In this document: in pieces, positions 44,279 through 54,448 of the stretch
Numbering within the stretch: position 1 is the stretch's first letter
Layout of the letters: the number at the start of each line of letters is the position of its first letter
Assembly (NCBI RefSeq): GCF_021412625.1
Contig: NZ_JAKCFI010000010.1
Span: 248,001 to 312,000 of the forward strand
Reading direction: 5' to 3'
Length of the DNA stretch: 64,000 nucleotides
From: Myxococcus stipitatus
GTDB lineage: Bacteria; Myxococcota; Myxococcia; Myxococcales; Myxococcaceae
Made by a program: the position numbers and the translations under genes
The notes under the pieces: model-generated
The model's input: the letters and a program-made list of their open reading frames with translations, nothing else
What the model was told of the DNA's origin: nothing
Database searches by the model: none

Positions 44279-46506
44279 TGCAGCACCTGGATGAAGGCGT
44301 AGGCGATGCCGCCCAGCAGGGCGACGACCATCACCGCGGCATAGGCCTGGGCATCACCGGACTGGACGTAGCGCAGCGCGCTGCCCACGCGCGCCGTCAC
44401 CCACGCCGTGCCCCGGACGGCCACGGTGTCGATGAGCAGCGCGTCCACCACGCGGAAGAGGATGAAGCTCAGGAACTTCACCGGCCGGATGACGACCAGC
44501 TCGTACAGCTCGTCCACGTAGAACTTGTTCTGCGCCACGCGGCGGACCGCCCGCGCGAAGGCCGGAGCGGGCTGAGCCGCCCGGGCCGGGAAGAAGCTCA
44601 GGTACAGGAAGGCCGCGGCGCCGCCGCCCACCAGCGCGACGAGCCACGCGAAGCCGTAGTCACCCAGCGTGGGGACGCTGGTGTCCAGCTCCACCACCTT
44701 GCCCGCCTCCACCACGCGGTTCATGGAGGCGAAGACCGGGCTCAGGAAGTTCTCGAACACCGGCTGCGGCCGGCCGTCGCCCGGCGCCTTCATCAGCGGC
44801 CACGCGTACACCGCGGCCACCACGCTGAGCACCGCCAGCACCACCAGCGGCAGCGTCATGTGCCAGGCGCTCTCGTGCGCGTGCGCCACCCGGGCCTCCT
44901 TGGAGCGCGGCCCCTCGAAGGTCAGCAGGTACAGGCGCGTCATGTAGAAGGCCGTGCTCGCGGCGATGGTCAGCCCCAGCCCGTACACCAGCGTGGAGAC
45001 CCAGTGCAGGCCCTCCAGGTGGTTGTGGTGCACGCCGTGGAGGATGGCGTCCTTCGAGAAGAAGCCCGACAGCGGCAGGATGCCGGTGATGGCCAGCGTG
45101 GCGACCAGGAAGGTGCCCCACGTCCACTTCATCTCGTGGCGCAGGCCGCCCAGCTTCTTGATGTCCGTCTCGTCGCCGTTGCCGTGCATCACGCTGCCGG
45201 CGCCCAGGAAGAGGCAGGCCTTGAAGAACGCGTGCGTCACCAGGTGCAGCACCGCCGCCCAGAACACGCCCATGCCCACGCCCATGAACATGATGCCCAG
45301 CTGGGACACCGTGGAGTAGGCGAGCACCTTCTTGATGTCGTCCTGCGCGAAGGCGATGAGCGCCGCCAGCAGCGACGTCAGCGCGCCCACGATGGCGATG
45401 GTCGCCATGGCGGTGGGGCTGAGCACCAGCAGCGCGGACATGCGGCTGAACAGGTAGACGCCCGCGGTGACCATCGTCGCCGCGTGGATGAGGGCGGAGA
45501 CCGGCGTCGGGCCGGCCATGGCGTCCGGCAGCCAGACGTAGAGCGGCAGCTGCGCGCTCTTGCCCGCCGCGCCCAGGAGGAACAGCAGCAGGGCCACCGT
45601 CATCACCCCGCCGAACGTGTAGCCCTCCAGCGGGCCGGACGCGATGGGGGTGGACAGGTCCACCTTGCCGCTGGCGCCGTCGGGGAGCCCCTCGGCCAGC
45701 TTCTGCAGGCCCAGGAACGTCACGGGGCCCTTGGCCTCCAGCCCCGCCTTGTAGCGCTGGGCGCTGGTGGCGCCCGGCAGGTAGTCGCGCTCGTCCGCCT
45801 GCTTCGTGAAGGCGCCCACCAGCAGCACCATGAGGAAGGTGGCGATGAGGAACGCGAAGTCACCGATGCGGTTGGTGACGAAGGCCTTGCGCCCCGCCCA
45901 CGCCTTGGCGGGGTCCGTGTACCAGAAGCCGATGAGCAGGTAGCTGGCCATGCCCACGCCCTCCCAGCCCACGAAGAGCAGGACCAGGTTGTCGGCCAGC
46001 ACCAGCGTCAGCATCGCCGCGACGAAGAGGTTGAGGTACGCGAAGTACCGCCAGTAGGCCTCGTCGTGCTCCATGTAGCTGGTGGAGTACAGGTGGATGA
46101 GGAAGCCCACGCCGGTGATGACCAGCAGGAGCGTGCCGGACAGGTGGTCCACCATCAGCCCGAAGTTCACGCGGAAGTCGCCCACGGCGAACCAGGTGCC
46201 GTAGTCGTACGCCAGCGCGTAGCGGACGTAGTCGCGCTCGATGCCGAACGGGTTGGGGAAGAACGACAGCAGCCGGCGGCTCTCCGGGTCCGTGCTGCTG
46301 GTGGCCCAGAAGGCGAGGACGCTCAGGATGAACGCGCCCGCCACCGCCGAGCAGGCGACGAGGTGGACGTTGGCGCGGCCCAGCATCTTGCCGAACACGC
46401 CACAGATGAACGCGCCCAGCAGGGGCAGGGCGATGATGAGCCACAGCGACGGCGCCAGCACTTCCGGAGCGACGGGCGCCACCTGGAGGAATTGGGAGAG
46501 GTTCAT
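44275..46506 (-). CDS. nuoL: NADH-quinone oxidoreductase subunit L
   Basis: 743 aa, the largest antiporter-like subunit. Diagnostic segments: LFVGWEGVGMASYLLIGFWY, AQLPLYVWLPDAMAGPTPVS, IKKVLAYSTVSQLGIMFMGV. A C-terminal lateral helix and terminal segment follow (KVVELDTSVPTLGDYGF onward). An insertion of ~50 hydrophilic residues near 240-290 (PGATSAQRYKAGLEAKGPVT) is longer than in E. coli. Starts 22 nt after nuoK. Confidence 0.95.
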   Translation of the reverse strand: MNLSQFLQVAPVAPEVLAPSLWLIIALPLLGAFICGVFGKMLGRANVHLVACSAVAGAFILSVLAFWATSSTDPESRRLLSFFPNPFGIERDYVRYALAYDYGTWFAVGDFRVNFGLMVDHLSGTLLLVITGVGFLIHLYSTSYMEHDEAYWRYFAYLNLFVAAMLTLVLADNLVLLFVGWEGVGMASYLLIGFWYTDPAKAWAGRKAFVTNRIGDFAFLIATFLMVLLVGAFTKQADERDYLPGATSAQRYKAGLEAKGPVTFLGLQKLAEGLPDGASGKVDLSTPIASGPLEGYTFGGVMTVALLLFLLGAAGKSAQLPLYVWLPDAMAGPTPVSALIHAATMVTAGVYLFSRMSALLVLSPTAMATIAIVGALTSLLAALIAFAQDDIKKVLAYSTVSQLGIMFMGVGMGVFWAAVLHLVTHAFFKACLFLGAGSVMHGNGDETDIKKLGGLRHEMKWTWGTFLVATLAITGILPLSGFFSKDAILHGVHHNHLEGLHWVSTLVYGLGLTIAASTAFYMTRLYLLTFEGPRSKEARVAHAHESAWHMTLPLVVLAVLSVVAAVYAWPLMKAPGDGRPQPVFENFLSPVFASMNRVVEAGKVVELDTSVPTLGDYGFAWLVALVGGGAAAFLYLSFFPARAAQPAPAFARAVRRVAQNKFYVDELYELVVIRPVKFLSFILFRVVDALLIDTVAVRGTAWVTARVGSALRYVQSGDAQAYAAVMVVALLGGIAYAFIQVLQ

Positions 46507-46528
46507 GAAAGGGCTCCTGGCGGGTCCG

Positions 46529-46831
46529 TCAGTGCTTCATGGTCCGGATGTCTTCCACCAGGACGCTGCCTCGGCTGCGGAAGACGGCGATGACGATGGC
46601 CAGGCCGATGGCCGCCTCCGCCGCCGCCACCGCGATGACGAAGAAGGCCGACACGTGGCCGATGCTGTCGCCCCGCATACGGGCGAAGGCCAGGAAGGTC
46701 AGGTTCGCCGCGTTGAGCATGAGCTCCACGCACATGAAGACGACCAGGGCGTTGCGGCGCACCAGGACGCCGAACATGCCCATGCAGAACAGGGCGGCGG
46801 CAAGCAGGAGGTAGTAGGAGATGGGGACCAT
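46529..46831 (-). CDS. nuoK: NADH-quinone oxidoreductase subunit K
   Basis: 100 aa, standard length, three membrane helices. VVFMCVELMLNAANLTFLAF carries the conserved Glu on helix 2, and AAAEAAIGLAIVIAVFRSRG the Glu on helix 3, both part of the E-channel. Lies 76 nt after nuoJ. Confidence 0.95.
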   Translation of the reverse strand: MVPISYYLLLAAALFCMGMFGVLVRRNALVVFMCVELMLNAANLTFLAFARMRGDSIGHVSAFFVIAVAAAEAAIGLAIVIAVFRSRGSVLVEDIRTMKH

Positions 46832-46907
46832 GGGCCGATTCGGGGCCTCGCGGGCGGACGACCTGCGCCGCCATCTAGCACAGAAAGAATTGTCGGAACG
46901 CAGGCGA

Positions 46908-47413
46908 TCAGATTCGCGACTTCGCCACCACCACCGCGCCCACCATCGCCACCAGGAGCAGCAGGCTCACCGCCTCGAAGGGGAACAGCCACTGGGTGAA
47001 GATGGTCTGACCCAGCGCCGCCATGGTGCCGAAGGTGGCCGCCTCCGCGCCTCCCATCGCCGGCGGGGCCGCCGTGGGCAGCTTGCTGATGGCCAGCCCC
47101 AGCACCGCCAGGAAGCCCAGCGTCGCCACCGCGCCGGCCACGCGGGCCAGCGTGGGCCGCCCACGCGTGGGCGACTCGCCCAGGTTGAGCAGCATGATGA
47201 CGAACAGGAAGAGCACCATGATGGCGCCCGCGTAGACGAGCACCTGGAGCACCGCCACCGTGTGCGCCCAGAGCAGGACGTAGAGTCCGGCCAGGAAGAA
47301 GAACGTCGACACCAGGGCCATGGCGGAGTTGATGGGACTCCGCGCGAAGATGACCAGGCCGGCCGACAGCAGCGTCAGGAGCGCGAACGCCCCGAAGAGG
47401 ATGAGCTCGATGT

Positions 47414-47417
<4 letters not shown>
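46908..47417 (-). CDS. nuoJ: NADH-quinone oxidoreductase subunit J
   Basis: 169 aa from a GTG overlapping the nuoF stop (GTGA). VNIELILFGAFALLTLLSAG, FARSPINSAMALVSTFFFLA and QVLVYAGAIMVLFLFVIMLL are the conserved helices, including the pi-bulge region of helix 3. Membrane-arm subunit. Linkage of nuoF directly to nuoJ, skipping nuoG/H/I, is unusual. Confidence 0.93.
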
Positions 47418-48754
<1,337 letters not shown>

Positions 48755-48790
48755 GTGGTGACGTCCTAACGAATTTTGGGAAGGGGTGGA

Positions 48791-49279
48791 TCAGCTCAGC
48801 TTGGCGAGGATGGCGTCCAGCTTGGCCCGCGTGAGGCTCTCGTGGTGATCCTCGTTGATCTGCAGGCAGGGCGCGGTGCCGCAGGAGGCCAGGCACTCGG
48901 TCTCCCGCAAGGTGAACTTCTCGTTGGCTTCACCGGCCTTGAGCCCGAGCTTCTCCTCCAGGTAGGCGAGCATCTTCTCCGCGCCCCAGAGCGAGCAGGA
49001 CAGGTTGGTGCAGACGTCGATGACGTACTTGCCCGGCTTCTTCAGGTGGTACATCACGTAGAAGCTGGCGACCTCGTAGGCGCGCTCCGGCGTGACCTCC
49101 AGGTGCTTCGCCACCAGGCGCAGCCCTTCCTGCGGCAGCCAGCCCTTGATCTCCTGGAGCAGGCGCAGCGCCGGGAGCATGCCCGCGCTTTTGCGATCAG
49201 GGGGGTAGTGGGAGATGATCTCCGCGATACCCGCGTCGAACTTCTTCTGCTCTTCAGGAGTGAACAGGGGCTCCGCCAT
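48791..49279 (-). CDS. nuoE: NADH-quinone oxidoreductase subunit E
   Basis: 162 aa. Thioredoxin-like [2Fe-2S] protein with ligands in DVCTNLSCSLWG and ETECLASCGTAPCLQINE, and a helical N-terminus (RKSAGMLPALRLLQEIKGWL). Pairs with NuoF in the NADH module. First gene of the operon. Its ATG lies only ~5 nt from the predicted transcription start and lacks a Shine-Dalgarno. Confidence 0.95.
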   Translation of the reverse strand: MAEPLFTPEEQKKFDAGIAEIISHYPPDRKSAGMLPALRLLQEIKGWLPQEGLRLVAKHLEVTPERAYEVASFYVMYHLKKPGKYVIDVCTNLSCSLWGAEKMLAYLEEKLGLKAGEANEKFTLRETECLASCGTAPCLQINEDHHESLTRAKLDAILAKLS

Positions 49280-49290
49280 GGCGGGGGGCT

Positions 49291-49319
49291 ACGTATTGCT
49301 CCAATGGCCGCGTTGTCAA
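49291..49319 (-). promoter_or_regulatory. Promoter of the nuoEFJKLMN operon
   Basis: On the minus strand a perfect TTGACA (49314-49319) is followed after 16-17 nt by AATACG/ATACGT (49291-49297). Predicted start near 49284 leaves a leader of about five bases before the nuoE ATG. Confidence 0.6.
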
Positions 49320-49384
49320 CATAAACCCTCGACGCTACACTGGGCCGCCATCAGCAAATTGCCGAGCGATTTCAACCCCTTGTT

Positions 49385-50134
49385 ATGACCCCGGGACCAG
49401 AGAACAAGCGCCAGCACCCCCGGGTCCCGGCCGTGCTGAAGGTGGAGTACGCGGACGGCCGCCAGGTGCGGGACGTCACGGAGAACCTGTCCCAGGCGGG
49501 CCTGTTCGTGCAGACCGACCAGGCCTTCACCCTGGGGGACGAGGTCCGCCTCGCACTTTCTTTCCCGGGACTGCTGGATCCGGTAGAAGTCACCGGCATC
49601 GTGGCATGGGCCAGGCCCCCGGGTTTCGATCAACCCGGTGGAGTCGGCGTCCGCGTGGAGCGCGAAGAGGACAGGCGGAGACTGGGTGACATCTTGAGTG
49701 CGGCAGGACCCAACAGCCAGGCGCCCCACGTCGAGCACGAGGGCTACCGCGTGCTCATCGTCGAGGACAACCCGCACATCATCGAGATGTACAGCTACGT
49801 CCTGAAGAAGCTGGCCTCGGGCGAGCTCCACGGGAAGGTGCCGCTGGAGGTCCACTTCGCGCCGGACGGCCATCACGCGCTGCTGATGCTGCGCGAGGGG
49901 CGCTTCAGCCTGGTGATGACGGACCTGTACATGCCGGTGATGGACGGCTTCGCCCTGGTGGAGCGCATCCGCGAGGAGGAGGCGCTGCGCGCCATCCCCA
50001 TCATCGCCATCTCCGCCGGCGGCAAGGAGGCCCAGGAGCGGGCGCTCCAGCTGGGGGTCGACATCTACCTGCGCAAGCCGGTGAAGTTCGTCGAGGTGCT
50101 GGAGACGGTGAAGCAGCTGTTGCGCATCCGGTAG
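49385..50134 (+). CDS. PilZ domain-response regulator fusion
   Basis: 249 aa. N-terminal PilZ domain (~1-110) with the c-di-GMP motifs RxxxR (R9/R13, in KRQHPRV) and NxSxxG (ENLSQAGLFV), both intact. A receiver domain (~122-249) follows with phospho-acceptor Asp180 in VMTDLYMPVMDG and Lys in YLRKPVKF. No output domain, so it may link phosphorylation to c-di-GMP through protein contacts. Divergent from nuoE; start follows a purine-poor region. Confidence 0.88.
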   Translation: MTPGPENKRQHPRVPAVLKVEYADGRQVRDVTENLSQAGLFVQTDQAFTLGDEVRLALSFPGLLDPVEVTGIVAWARPPGFDQPGGVGVRVEREEDRRRLGDILSAAGPNSQAPHVEHEGYRVLIVEDNPHIIEMYSYVLKKLASGELHGKVPLEVHFAPDGHHALLMLREGRFSLVMTDLYMPVMDGFALVERIREEEALRAIPIIAISAGGKEAQERALQLGVDIYLRKPVKFVEVLETVKQLLRIR

Positions 50135-50178
50135 CGTGGGCCCGGTGATTTTCCGGTTCCACGGCGGGTAGTCCCACG

Positions 50179-50208
50179 TTGAGTGGGGGCGCGGGGACGT
50201 CGTAGAGT
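50179..50208 (+). promoter_or_regulatory. Promoter of the kinase-like gene, probably leaderless
   Basis: TTGAGT (50179-50184), 18 nt, TAGAGT (50203-50208). The predicted start ~50215 is three bases before the ATG at 50218; the intervening bases are C-rich with no Shine-Dalgarno. Confidence 0.5.
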
Positions 50209-50217
50209 CCCCCACCC

Positions 50218-51810
50218 ATGCCGAAGGCCGCCATCAACCGCGACGCCGTCAGTGGCGAGGCGCTGTTCATCCTCCGAAACCTGAGGGAGAACGGCCGACT
50301 CGGACGCTCCAACAAGCTGGCCGACGTGAAGGCCGCCCTGGAGCCATCCGTCTCGCTGGAGTTCGACAACTACTTCTTCTTCCTGCGCAAGTTCCACTAC
50401 ATCGCCATGGACCGCGAGGCCCAGCTCAAGCTCACCGAACAGGGTGAGCGGGTGGCGGGTGGGGACCTGCAGGACCGCTTCTCCACGGAGGTGGGCGAGT
50501 TCTTCGCGGACCAGCTCCTGGCGGCCGAGGACGAGCCGCCGGTGGCGCAGGGCACCGAGGAGCCCGCGGTGATTCCGCCGCCGCCGCCGGAGCTGTTGCT
50601 GGACGAGACCGAGGTGGTGCCCACGTCCACCACGCAGGTGGCTCCGCCGCCCATGCCGCCGGCGATGCCGCCGATGCGCGCCTCGCGCGCGGCCATGCCC
50701 GCGCTGGACCTGACGCCCGCGGCCGCGCCCGCTCCGGCCGCCGCGCCCGCGGTGGTGGTGACGGCGGCGGTGCCCGCGCCGACCCACGTCCCCGAGTCGC
50801 GGAGGGAGACGGGCGTCGGCCCGATTCCCTCCGCCCCCGCGCCGCAGCCCTCCGCTCCTCCCCAGTCGTCGCCCGCCGCCTCCATGCCCCCTCCCGCCGC
50901 CACCGCTCCTGTCGCCGCCGTGCCCGCCGCCGCAGCCCCCAAGGGCGCCGAGCTGGACCTGCGCTACCAGAAGTTCGACCCCATCGGCACCGGGCCCCTG
51001 GGCACCGTCTTCAAGGGGCGCTTCACGGCGCTGGGCCTGGACATCTGCCTCAAGGAGCTCAAGGACATCTTCGGCTACTTCTCCTTCCTCCAGCGCGGCG
51101 AGGTGCTCAAGCGGCTGAAGAAGGAGCTGTGCGCCCAGGCGCAGGTGCGCCACCCCGGCATCGTGCAGGTGGTGGACCAGAACGTGGACTCCGCCCGGCC
51201 CTACTTCGTGCTGGAGCTGCTCAACGGCAGCCTCAAGGAGCGGCTGGAGGCGGGGGGCGGCAGCGGCGTGCCGGTGCCCTTCGCGCTGCGCACGTTCCTG
51301 CAGATGGCGTACGCCCTGCGCGCCGCGCACGCCACGGGCCTGACGCACCACAACCTCAAGCCGGAGAACGTCCTCTTCGACGCGTACGGCAACGCGAAGC
51401 TGTCCGACTTCGGCCTGGGCCGCGTGGTGGAGGTGGACGCGACCAAGGGCATGCCCCAGGTCTTCGTGGGCACCGGCGGCATGGCGTACATGGCGCCGGA
51501 GCTGATGAACAACCGCGGGGCGAAGGACCCGGGCCCGTCCGCGGACGTGTACGGGCTGGGCATCATGCTCTACGAGATGCTGACCGGGCAGATTCCGGGC
51601 CGCCGCTCGCCGCTGCCCTCGGAGGTCAACCCGGAGGCGCCCAGCGGGTTGGATCAGCTCTTCGACAAGGCCACGCAGGACAAGCGCGAGCAGCGCTATC
51701 CGGACGTGGACGCCATGCTGGAGGACTTCTACAAGGCGTTCCCCGACAAGGAGTTCCTGGAGCGGGGCGACCTCATCCTCTCCTCCAACGCCACCGCGCC
51801 GCAGTCGTGA
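50218..51810 (+). CDS. Ser/Thr protein kinase-like protein, probable pseudokinase
   Basis: 530 aa. Residues 1-100 form a small helical domain of unknown type (FDNYFFFLRKFHYIAMDREA), 105-240 a Pro/Ala-rich linker, 245-510 a eukaryotic-type kinase fold. Present: glycine loop IGTGPLGTVFKG, ATP lysine K279 (CLKEL), metal-binding DFG in LSDFGLGR, and APE-like MAPEL. The catalytic loop reads H-H-N-L-K-P-E-N (377-384): the catalytic Asp of HRD is Asn379. It may bind ATP and signal without phosphotransfer, or be weakly active. No membrane segment. Confidence 0.85.
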   Translation: MPKAAINRDAVSGEALFILRNLRENGRLGRSNKLADVKAALEPSVSLEFDNYFFFLRKFHYIAMDREAQLKLTEQGERVAGGDLQDRFSTEVGEFFADQLLAAEDEPPVAQGTEEPAVIPPPPPELLLDETEVVPTSTTQVAPPPMPPAMPPMRASRAAMPALDLTPAAAPAPAAAPAVVVTAAVPAPTHVPESRRETGVGPIPSAPAPQPSAPPQSSPAASMPPPAATAPVAAVPAAAAPKGAELDLRYQKFDPIGTGPLGTVFKGRFTALGLDICLKELKDIFGYFSFLQRGEVLKRLKKELCAQAQVRHPGIVQVVDQNVDSARPYFVLELLNGSLKERLEAGGGSGVPVPFALRTFLQMAYALRAAHATGLTHHNLKPENVLFDAYGNAKLSDFGLGRVVEVDATKGMPQVFVGTGGMAYMAPELMNNRGAKDPGPSADVYGLGIMLYEMLTGQIPGRRSPLPSEVNPEAPSGLDQLFDKATQDKREQRYPDVDAMLEDFYKAFPDKEFLERGDLILSSNATAPQS

Positions 51811-51881
51811 GGTCGCGGCGGGCGGGCCCCTCGAGTGGGGGCCCGCCGCCGGTGGTGATGCAACCCCCCTCGAAGGTTCCC

Positions 51882-53075
51882 ATGTCCGAGCGCCCTTCCG
51901 ACCGCGTGCTCATCACCGTCACCGGGAAGGACCAGCCCGGAATCACCGCCCGCCTCACCGGCCTGCTCTCCGAGTCGGGCGCCGAGCTGCTCGACGTGGA
52001 GCAGGTGGTGCTCCAGGGCCGGGTCACCCTCTGCCTCCTCGTCCGCCTGTCCGAGTCGCGCGGCGTGCTCAAGGAGCTGCTCTTCGCCGCGCGCGAGCTG
52101 GGCGTGGAGCTGGACTTCCAGGCGCTGGAGGCGCCCGCGGCGGTGCAGGCGCCCGCGCCCGCGCGCTACGTCGTCACGGCGGTGTCGCGCGCGCTGGGCG
52201 TCCGGGAGCTGCACGCGCTGGCGGAGCACCTGGCGCGGCACGGCGCCAACATCGACCGCATCGTCCGGCTGACGCACACGCACCTGGGCTCGCTGGAGAT
52301 TCACGTCACCCTGTCTCCGGACGTGGAGCCGGAGGCGCTCAAGCGCTCGCTGCTGGCGCTGGCCATGCGCGACAACACCTTCGACGTCGCGCTCCAGCGC
52401 GAGGGCCTGTTCCGGCGCAGCAAGCGGATGGTGGTGATGGACATGGACTCCACGCTCATCCGCATCGAGGTCATCGACGAGCTGGCGCGCGCGCACGGGG
52501 TGGGGGAGCAGGTGGCCCGCATCACCGAGCGCGCCATGCACGGGGAGATGGACTACGACGAGTCGCTGCGCCAGCGCGTGGCGCTGCTGGCGGGGCTGGA
52601 CACGGCCGTGCTGCACCGGCTCGCGGCGAACCTGCCGTTGACGGAGGGCGCGCAGACGCTGGTGCGCGTGCTCAAGCGCCTGGGCTACCGCACCGCCGTC
52701 ATCAGCGGTGGCTTCTCCGTGGCGGCCGAGGCCCTCAAGGCCCGGCTGGGCATCGACCACGCGTACTCCAACGTGCTCGAGGAGGCGGACGGCCGGCTCA
52801 CCGGGCGCACCGTGGGCCCCATCGTCAACGCGCGCCGCAAGGCGGAGCTGCTGGAGTCGCTGGCGGCCCAGGAGGGCATCCTCCTGGACCAGGTCATCGC
52901 CGTGGGCGACGGCGCCAACGACCTGCAGATGCTCGAGCGCGCGGGCCTGGGCATCGCCTTCCGGGCCAAGCCCCGGCTGCGCGAGGCGGCCGACACGTCC
53001 ATCTCCGCCGGCGGCCTGGACACCGTCCTCTACCTGCTCGGCCTCACCGGCAGGGAGCTCGAGGAGGTCGGCTGA
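51882..53075 (+). CDS. serB: Phosphoserine phosphatase with N-terminal ACT domains
   Basis: 397 aa. Two ACT-like regulatory modules at ~8-80 (VLITVTGKDQPGITARLTGL) and ~92-165 (RYVVTAVSRALGVRELHALA) precede the HAD domain. The nucleophile is Asp187 in VMDMDSTLIR (with Asp189), followed by AVISGGFSVAAEALK and IAVGDGANDLQML. It makes serine from phosphoserine, with ACT-mediated serine feedback likely. ATG at 51882 chosen; an in-frame ATG at 51858 is possible. Confidence 0.94.
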   Translation: MSERPSDRVLITVTGKDQPGITARLTGLLSESGAELLDVEQVVLQGRVTLCLLVRLSESRGVLKELLFAARELGVELDFQALEAPAAVQAPAPARYVVTAVSRALGVRELHALAEHLARHGANIDRIVRLTHTHLGSLEIHVTLSPDVEPEALKRSLLALAMRDNTFDVALQREGLFRRSKRMVVMDMDSTLIRIEVIDELARAHGVGEQVARITERAMHGEMDYDESLRQRVALLAGLDTAVLHRLAANLPLTEGAQTLVRVLKRLGYRTAVISGGFSVAAEALKARLGIDHAYSNVLEEADGRLTGRTVGPIVNARRKAELLESLAAQEGILLDQVIAVGDGANDLQMLERAGLGIAFRAKPRLREAADTSISAGGLDTVLYLLGLTGRELEEVG

Positions 53076-53076
53076 G

Positions 53077-53928
53077 CTACAGCCGCATCCGCGCGGCCAG
53101 CTCGCGCTGCTGCAGCTGCCCCTTCTCCAGCAGCAGCTCCAGCAGGGCGCGGAGAATCTTGGAGCTCTTCTCCTGATTCTGCTGCACCGTCTGGAGCCGC
53201 TGCAGGTCCTCCTCGCTCCACTCCGAGGAGGGCGCCCCTCCCGCGAGGATTTCGTCGAGGATGTCCGCGGCGCTCGAGGCCTGGGCCGGGGCGCGGGCCG
53301 GCGCCTGCGCGGGGGCGGGCGCGGTGGCGGGGGACTCCGGCGGGACGATGTCCGCGATGCGCTTGACGACCGTCTTGCCGCTCATGTCGACGACCTTGAA
53401 GTCGTCGCCGCCGTCGTCGAGCGTGCCGGCGTCCGAGGCCTGCGGGGGCCGGGGACCGCCGTGGCGCGTGCTCACCACCGGCTCCTGGTTCCGGTAGTTC
53501 CGGAGGATGGCGTGCTCGATTTCGCGCTCGCCCGCCACCATGGGGACCACGCGGGCGCGGCTGCGCGCCGCCACCTGGTCGAGCGTGGCCAGGTCCGTGG
53601 GGTCCGCCATGGCCAGCACCAGCGTCTTGCCGTTGTCCTTCAGCTGGACGGGGAAGACGGCCTTCTGCTCGGCCAGGTTCACGTCGACCTTCGCCAGCGC
53701 GCCCGGGTCCCGGGTGATGTTGCCCAGCTGGACGCGCTGCATGCCCAGGCCCTGGCAGATGGCCTCGGTGACGGTGTCCTCGGTGGCCAGCCCCAGGTCG
53801 GCGACGACGCGCGACAGGCGGCCGCCCCACTGGTCCAGGGAGGCCATGGCGCTGCGCAGCTGGAGCTCGTCGATGACGCGCGCCTTGACCAGGATGTCGC
53901 CAATGCGATTGCGGGAAGGAGGAGCCAT
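53077..53928 (-). CDS. MshEN (type II secretion ATPase N-terminal) domain protein
   Basis: 283 aa. Residues ~5-150 match the GspE/PilB N-terminal MshEN fold: IGDILVKARVIDELQLRSAM, GGRLSRVVADLGLATEDTVT, AVFPVQLKDNGKTLVLAMAD and DPTDLATLDQVAARSRARVV. MshEN modules can bind c-di-GMP. A Pro/Ala-rich linker and a helical C-terminus (ADILDEILAG, LLEKGQLQQRELAARM) follow; no ATPase domain. Likely a stand-alone regulator tied to pili or secretion. The stop lies one base from the serB stop. Confidence 0.78.
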   Translation of the reverse strand: MAPPSRNRIGDILVKARVIDELQLRSAMASLDQWGGRLSRVVADLGLATEDTVTEAICQGLGMQRVQLGNITRDPGALAKVDVNLAEQKAVFPVQLKDNGKTLVLAMADPTDLATLDQVAARSRARVVPMVAGEREIEHAILRNYRNQEPVVSTRHGGPRPPQASDAGTLDDGGDDFKVVDMSGKTVVKRIADIVPPESPATAPAPAQAPARAPAQASSAADILDEILAGGAPSSEWSEEDLQRLQTVQQNQEKSSKILRALLELLLEKGQLQQRELAARMRL

Positions 53929-54009
53929 GTCTCGACAGTCTACCGTCTGAATGCGCGGATGCTGAGTCCGCGACGCAGTCGCCCGGTTCGAGGGCGAGGA
54001 GGCACCACC

Positions 54010-54204
54010 ATGCAGCCCTTCGCGGAAGCCGCCATCCAGCAATGCCCGTATTGTGGCGAGGAGGTGGAGGTCGACGTCGACCCCATCGGCGCCAGCACGG
54101 AGCGCTACATCGAGGACTGCCCCGTGTGCTGTCGCCCCTGGGCGGTGCACGTGTCGCGCGAGGAATACGCCGTCAACGTCCTGCTGGGGCGCGAGGACGA
54201 CTGA
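54010..54204 (+). CDS. CPXCG-type zinc-ribbon protein
   Basis: 64 aa with GAGGAGG before the ATG. Two knuckles, CPYCG at residues 12-16 and CPVCC near 37-41, form a probable zinc ribbon (Cys_rich_CPXG family). The rest is acidic (EEVEVDVDPIG) and ends in REDD. Function unknown; members occur beside diverse genes in Gram-negative bacteria. Confidence 0.85.
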   Translation: MQPFAEAAIQQCPYCGEEVEVDVDPIGASTERYIEDCPVCCRPWAVHVSREEYAVNVLLGREDD

Positions 54205-54448
54205 GCGCCGCCCCCCGGCCGGCGGGGCCCGCCAGGTGGCCCGGAGAGCGGGCGGGCGGGCGTGGAGCGCCCCGTCCACCGCGGCCCGGGGCGTTGCTTG
54301 ACACGTTCCGGAGCATGGTTCTCTTGAGTCCTGTGAGGCGGCGCTGGAGCCCCCCGGCAGAGTGGGGGCCCGAGGCGACCGCGTACCAGGACAGATGTCT
54401 GTGTTTCATTCCGTGCGCCCGGAAGGGCGACACGCACAGGAGAAGACC

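Noticed and set aside
54298-54326. TTGACA upstream of hsp20 as a full promoter
   Set aside because: The -35 is perfect but no acceptable -10 lies 16-18 nt downstream, and no heat-shock-type -10 was seen, so it is not listed as a separate feature.
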